Program-made: the position numbers and the translations under genes
In this document: positions 11,781 to 13,485 of the stretch, one piece after another
Numbering within the stretch: the first letter of the stretch is position 1
Layout: each line of letters opens with the position of its first letter
Assembly (NCBI GenBank): GCA_018816625.1
Contig: JAHIVR010000186.1
Location: forward strand, 1 to 13,485
Direction of reading: 5' to 3'
Length of the DNA: 13,485 nt
DNA from: Nanobdellota archaeon
GTDB lineage: Archaea; Nanobdellota; Nanobdellia; Pacearchaeales; GW2011-AR1
Notes under the pieces: generated by a model
Database searches by the model: none
What the model was told of the DNA's origin: nothing
Seen by the model: the letters and a program-made list of their open reading frames with translations, nothing else

Positions 11781-13058
11781 ATGATAGACATCAAATTAAT
11801 TAGGGAGAATCCTAAGCTAGTTAGGGACAATATAAAGAATAAATTCCAAAAGGACAAGTTAAAGTTAGTTGATGAGGTTATAAGATTGGATAAGGAGTGG
11901 AGGGAGCTTAAGTATAAGGAAGATTCTTTGAGGAGTTCTAGAAATCAGGTTTCTAAAAATATAAGTGAATTAAAGAAAGCGGGAAAGAGTGCTACCGTTG
12001 AAATAAAGAAGGCCGGAGAGATTCCTGGGGAGATAAGTAACATGCAGGATAGAAGGAAGAAACTTGAAGAAGAGATTACAGAGATAATGTGGAAGATTCC
12101 AAATATAATACATTCCAGTGTTCCTATAGGGAAGGATGCGACTTGTAATAAAGTAATTGGAAAGTATGGGGTTCCAAAGAAATTAAAAGATGTTAAGAGC
12201 CATGTTGAGCTGGGAGAGGAATTGGGAATGCTAGATTTTGATGTGGTCGCTGATGTTGCAGGAAAAGGGTTTTACTTCTTGAAGGGAGATTTGGCTTTAT
12301 TGAATATGGCTTTGATTAATTATGCAAGAGATTTTATGGTTGAAAAAGGATTTATGTATGTAGAACCTCCATTAATGATAAGAGAAAAGATATTGAAAGG
12401 GGTTTATTCTAATGAAGAGATTGAAACAATGGCTTATAAGGTGGATGGAGAGGATTTATTTTTGATTGCCACGTCAGAACATCCTCTGATTGGACAGTTT
12501 ATAGATAAAACCTTGAGGGGAAAGGAGCTTCCCATATTGCAGACATCTTATTCAATGTGTTTTAGAAAAGAGATAGGTAGTCACGGGATTGATGAGAAAG
12601 GGATATTTAGGACTCATCAGTTTAACAAACAAGAGATGGTTGTTGTTTGTGAGCCTGGAGATTCTTATAAATGGTACGAGAAGATGTTAAAATATTCTGT
12701 TGATTTATTTAAGAAGTTAGAAATTCCGTTTAGAGTGGTTGAGCTTTGTTCTGGAGATTTGTCTGACTTGAAAGCTAAGTCTTGTGATTTGGAGGCGTGG
12801 AGTCCTAGGAAGAATGATTATTTTGAAATAACTTCACTAACAAATATGGAGGCAGCGCAGGCAAGAAGATTAGGAATAAAGATAGAAGACAGGGGAAATA
12901 GATATTATGCCCACACTCTGAACAATACTGTTATTGCAACATCTAGAGCTTTGGTTGCAATAATGGAGAATAATCAACAAAAAGATGGCTCAATAAAGAT
13001 TCCCAAGGTGTTAGTTCCTTATATGGGTGGAAAAAAAGTGATTCAAAAAAATTGGTGA
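11781..13058 (+). CDS. serS: Seryl-tRNA synthetase, common (bacterial/archaeal) type
   Basis: SerRS charges tRNA-Ser with serine using ATP, in the cytoplasm. The 425 residues are full length. The N-terminus (1-105) is the tRNA-binding helical arm: MIDIKLIRENPKLVRDNIK, then a long charged coiled coil to about 105, then IPNIIHSSVPIGKD. The class II catalytic core follows, with FYFLKGDLALLNMALINYA, LIATSEHPLIG (serine pocket TSEHP), motif 2 FRKEIGSHGIDEKGIFRTHQFNKQE, LCSGDLSDLKAKSCDLEAWSP, and motif 3 ending NNTVIATSRALVAIMENNQQKDG. This is the widespread SerRS, not the rare methanogen type with an N-terminal zinc-binding extension. The stop codon overlaps the next gene's GTG start. Confidence 0.97.
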   Translation: MIDIKLIRENPKLVRDNIKNKFQKDKLKLVDEVIRLDKEWRELKYKEDSLRSSRNQVSKNISELKKAGKSATVEIKKAGEIPGEISNMQDRRKKLEEEITEIMWKIPNIIHSSVPIGKDATCNKVIGKYGVPKKLKDVKSHVELGEELGMLDFDVVADVAGKGFYFLKGDLALLNMALINYARDFMVEKGFMYVEPPLMIREKILKGVYSNEEIETMAYKVDGEDLFLIATSEHPLIGQFIDKTLRGKELPILQTSYSMCFRKEIGSHGIDEKGIFRTHQFNKQEMVVVCEPGDSYKWYEKMLKYSVDLFKKLEIPFRVVELCSGDLSDLKAKSCDLEAWSPRKNDYFEITSLTNMEAAQARRLGIKIEDRGNRYYAHTLNNTVIATSRALVAIMENNQQKDGSIKIPKVLVPYMGGKKVIQKNW

Positions 13059-13306
13059 AAAAAAACTTAAAGAGTAAGTTTGAGAAGTACCTCTTGATAG
13101 ACTGGAAAGAGTTTTATTTACTTTTGATTTTATGGGTTTTGTTTTTGGTATTGCACCACATGATTGAGAACCTTTTTATAATAAAAGAGGCATTTTTGTA
13201 TTTCATAGCGACAAGAATTATTCCTTTGTTCTTTGTTATAACCTTAATATATACCGTTACTCACCATCACAAAAGACAGTTGCATGAGCATAGGAAGAAA
13301 AAGTAA
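13055..13306 (+). CDS. Small membrane protein translationally coupled to serS
   Basis: This 83-residue protein is not recognised. I choose the GTG at 13055 because it forms a GTGA overlap with the serS stop codon, typical of translational coupling; a TTG one codon earlier is the alternative. A basic N-terminus (KKNLKSKFEKY) precedes two hydrophobic segments, about 18-36 (EFYLLLILWVLFLVLHHMI) and 44-65 (FLYFIATRIIPLFFVITLIY). A short His/Lys/Arg-rich tail (THHHKRQLHEHRKKK) should lie on the cytoplasmic side. The histidines could bind metal, but there is no further support for that. Co-expression with SerRS may only reflect gene packing. Confidence 0.75.
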   Translation: MKKNLKSKFEKYLLIDWKEFYLLLILWVLFLVLHHMIENLFIIKEAFLYFIATRIIPLFFVITLIYTVTHHHKRQLHEHRKKK

Positions 13307-13314
13307 ACTTTTTC
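13297..13314 (+). terminator. Hairpin at the end of the serS operon, with the stop codon in the loop
   Basis: GAAAAAG (13297-13303) can pair with CTTTTTC (13308-13314) around a four-base loop that contains the TAA stop of the small membrane protein. The T run could itself serve as an archaeal terminator. AT-rich stems are weak, so the hairpin may be incidental. Confidence 0.35.
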
Positions 13315-13391
13315 TGAGTCCTCCCCAGATGTCAGAGTTAAGCTCTGCATCGTGAAGTCAAGAACGACTTCTGAAGCGTGGTAGAACTTAG
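13314..13391 (+). ncRNA. Candidate structured RNA downstream of the serS operon
   Basis: The last 179 bases have no credible ORF. Within them GATG-T-CAGAG (13328-13337) pairs with CTCTG-CATC (13343-13351) around a TTAAG loop. Directly after it GAAGTC (13354-13359) pairs with GACTTC (13366-13371). An outer stem, CTGAG (13314-13318) with CTTAG (13387-13391, one G-U pair), could close both into a three-way junction. The two adjacent stems are more than chance usually gives in an AT-rich spacer, but no known RNA family is recognised. It could also be a 3' UTR element or the leader of a gene beyond the window. Confidence 0.3.
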
Positions 13392-13485
13392 GAAGCATGT
13401 TAAGAAAGTAAGTAGGCTATGTGTAATTTCTAAGCCATAAATTTTGGAACAATATTCCACTGATGTTTAGCCTTATTTAAAACTG

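Noticed and set aside
13314..13391. Possible 5S rRNA, because TCAGAGTTAAGCTCTG resembles the 5S segment around GAAGTTAAGC
   Set aside because: The rest of 5S is missing: there is no complementary 5'/3' terminal helix, no CCGAAC loop, and the GATGGTA-type arm does not align. The likeness is confined to about 16 bases.
1..13485. Mobile element, CRISPR array, toxin-antitoxin or defence cassette
   Set aside because: No transposase, integrase, regularly spaced direct repeats, target-site duplications or recognisable defence proteins were seen. The deoxyribosyltransferase-like protein is the only gene with distant ties to defence folds.

Overview
This window looks archaeal, most likely from a small-genome, AT-rich DPANN lineage such as the Woesearchaeota/Pacearchaeota group. 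The group assignment is inference. The archaeal signs are aIF5B (the eukaryote/archaeal-type initiation factor), an archaeal uS10, a Dph2 fragment and a PC4-like protein. In addition, A/T-rich TATA-like boxes lie about 25-28 nt upstream of many start codons, the spacing expected for leaderless mRNAs. Several genes are of types common in bacteria (PanD, YunG-like, UPF0045/UPF0047, Kef antiporter), as is usual in DPANN genomes.

Layout. From 1 to 1825 (minus): aIF5B followed directly by the start of an unidentified gene that leaves the window. From 1826 to 2101: an intergenic stretch with a GC-rich segment that can fold and may be an RNA. From 2102 to 3689: a Dph2 gene cut off after its first domain, a small basic CxxC protein on the minus strand, and a 251-aa protein of unknown function with a compositionally odd 70-base patch. 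From 3715 to 5290 (minus): a DUF5320-like mini-protein (46 aa), DUF134, a membrane-anchored thioredoxin-like protein and a CcdA/DsbD-like membrane protein. A 22-bp palindrome sits where the first two genes should start transcription. From 5303 to 8101 (minus): a PC4-like protein, a tandem nucleoside 2-deoxyribosyltransferase-like protein, a zinc-ribbon protein paired with a membrane-anchored cyclophilin, UPF0047 (YjbQ) and ribosomal protein uS10. From 8175 to 10690 (plus): a UPF0045 thiamine-binding-family protein, a Kef-type cation/proton antiporter with an RCK domain, and a YunG-like protein. From 10699 to 11730 (minus): an unknown multi-pass membrane protein and bacterial-type aspartate decarboxylase PanD. 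From 11781 to 13306 (plus): seryl-tRNA synthetase and a translationally coupled small membrane protein. The last 180 bases hold predicted hairpins but no recognised gene.

Functional themes: translation (aIF5B, uS10, SerRS, Dph2 remnant), extracytoplasmic protein folding and thiol chemistry (Trx-like plus CcdA-like, membrane-anchored cyclophilin), cofactors (PanD for beta-alanine/CoA; UPF0045 and UPF0047, both tied to thiamine), and ion homeostasis (Kef). No tRNA, rRNA, CRISPR array, transposase or integrase was recognised. The best candidates for new biology are the DUF5320-like/DUF134 pair with its palindromic operator-like site, the single TATA element apparently shared by panD and serS, the truncated Dph2, and two unexplained structured intergenic segments.
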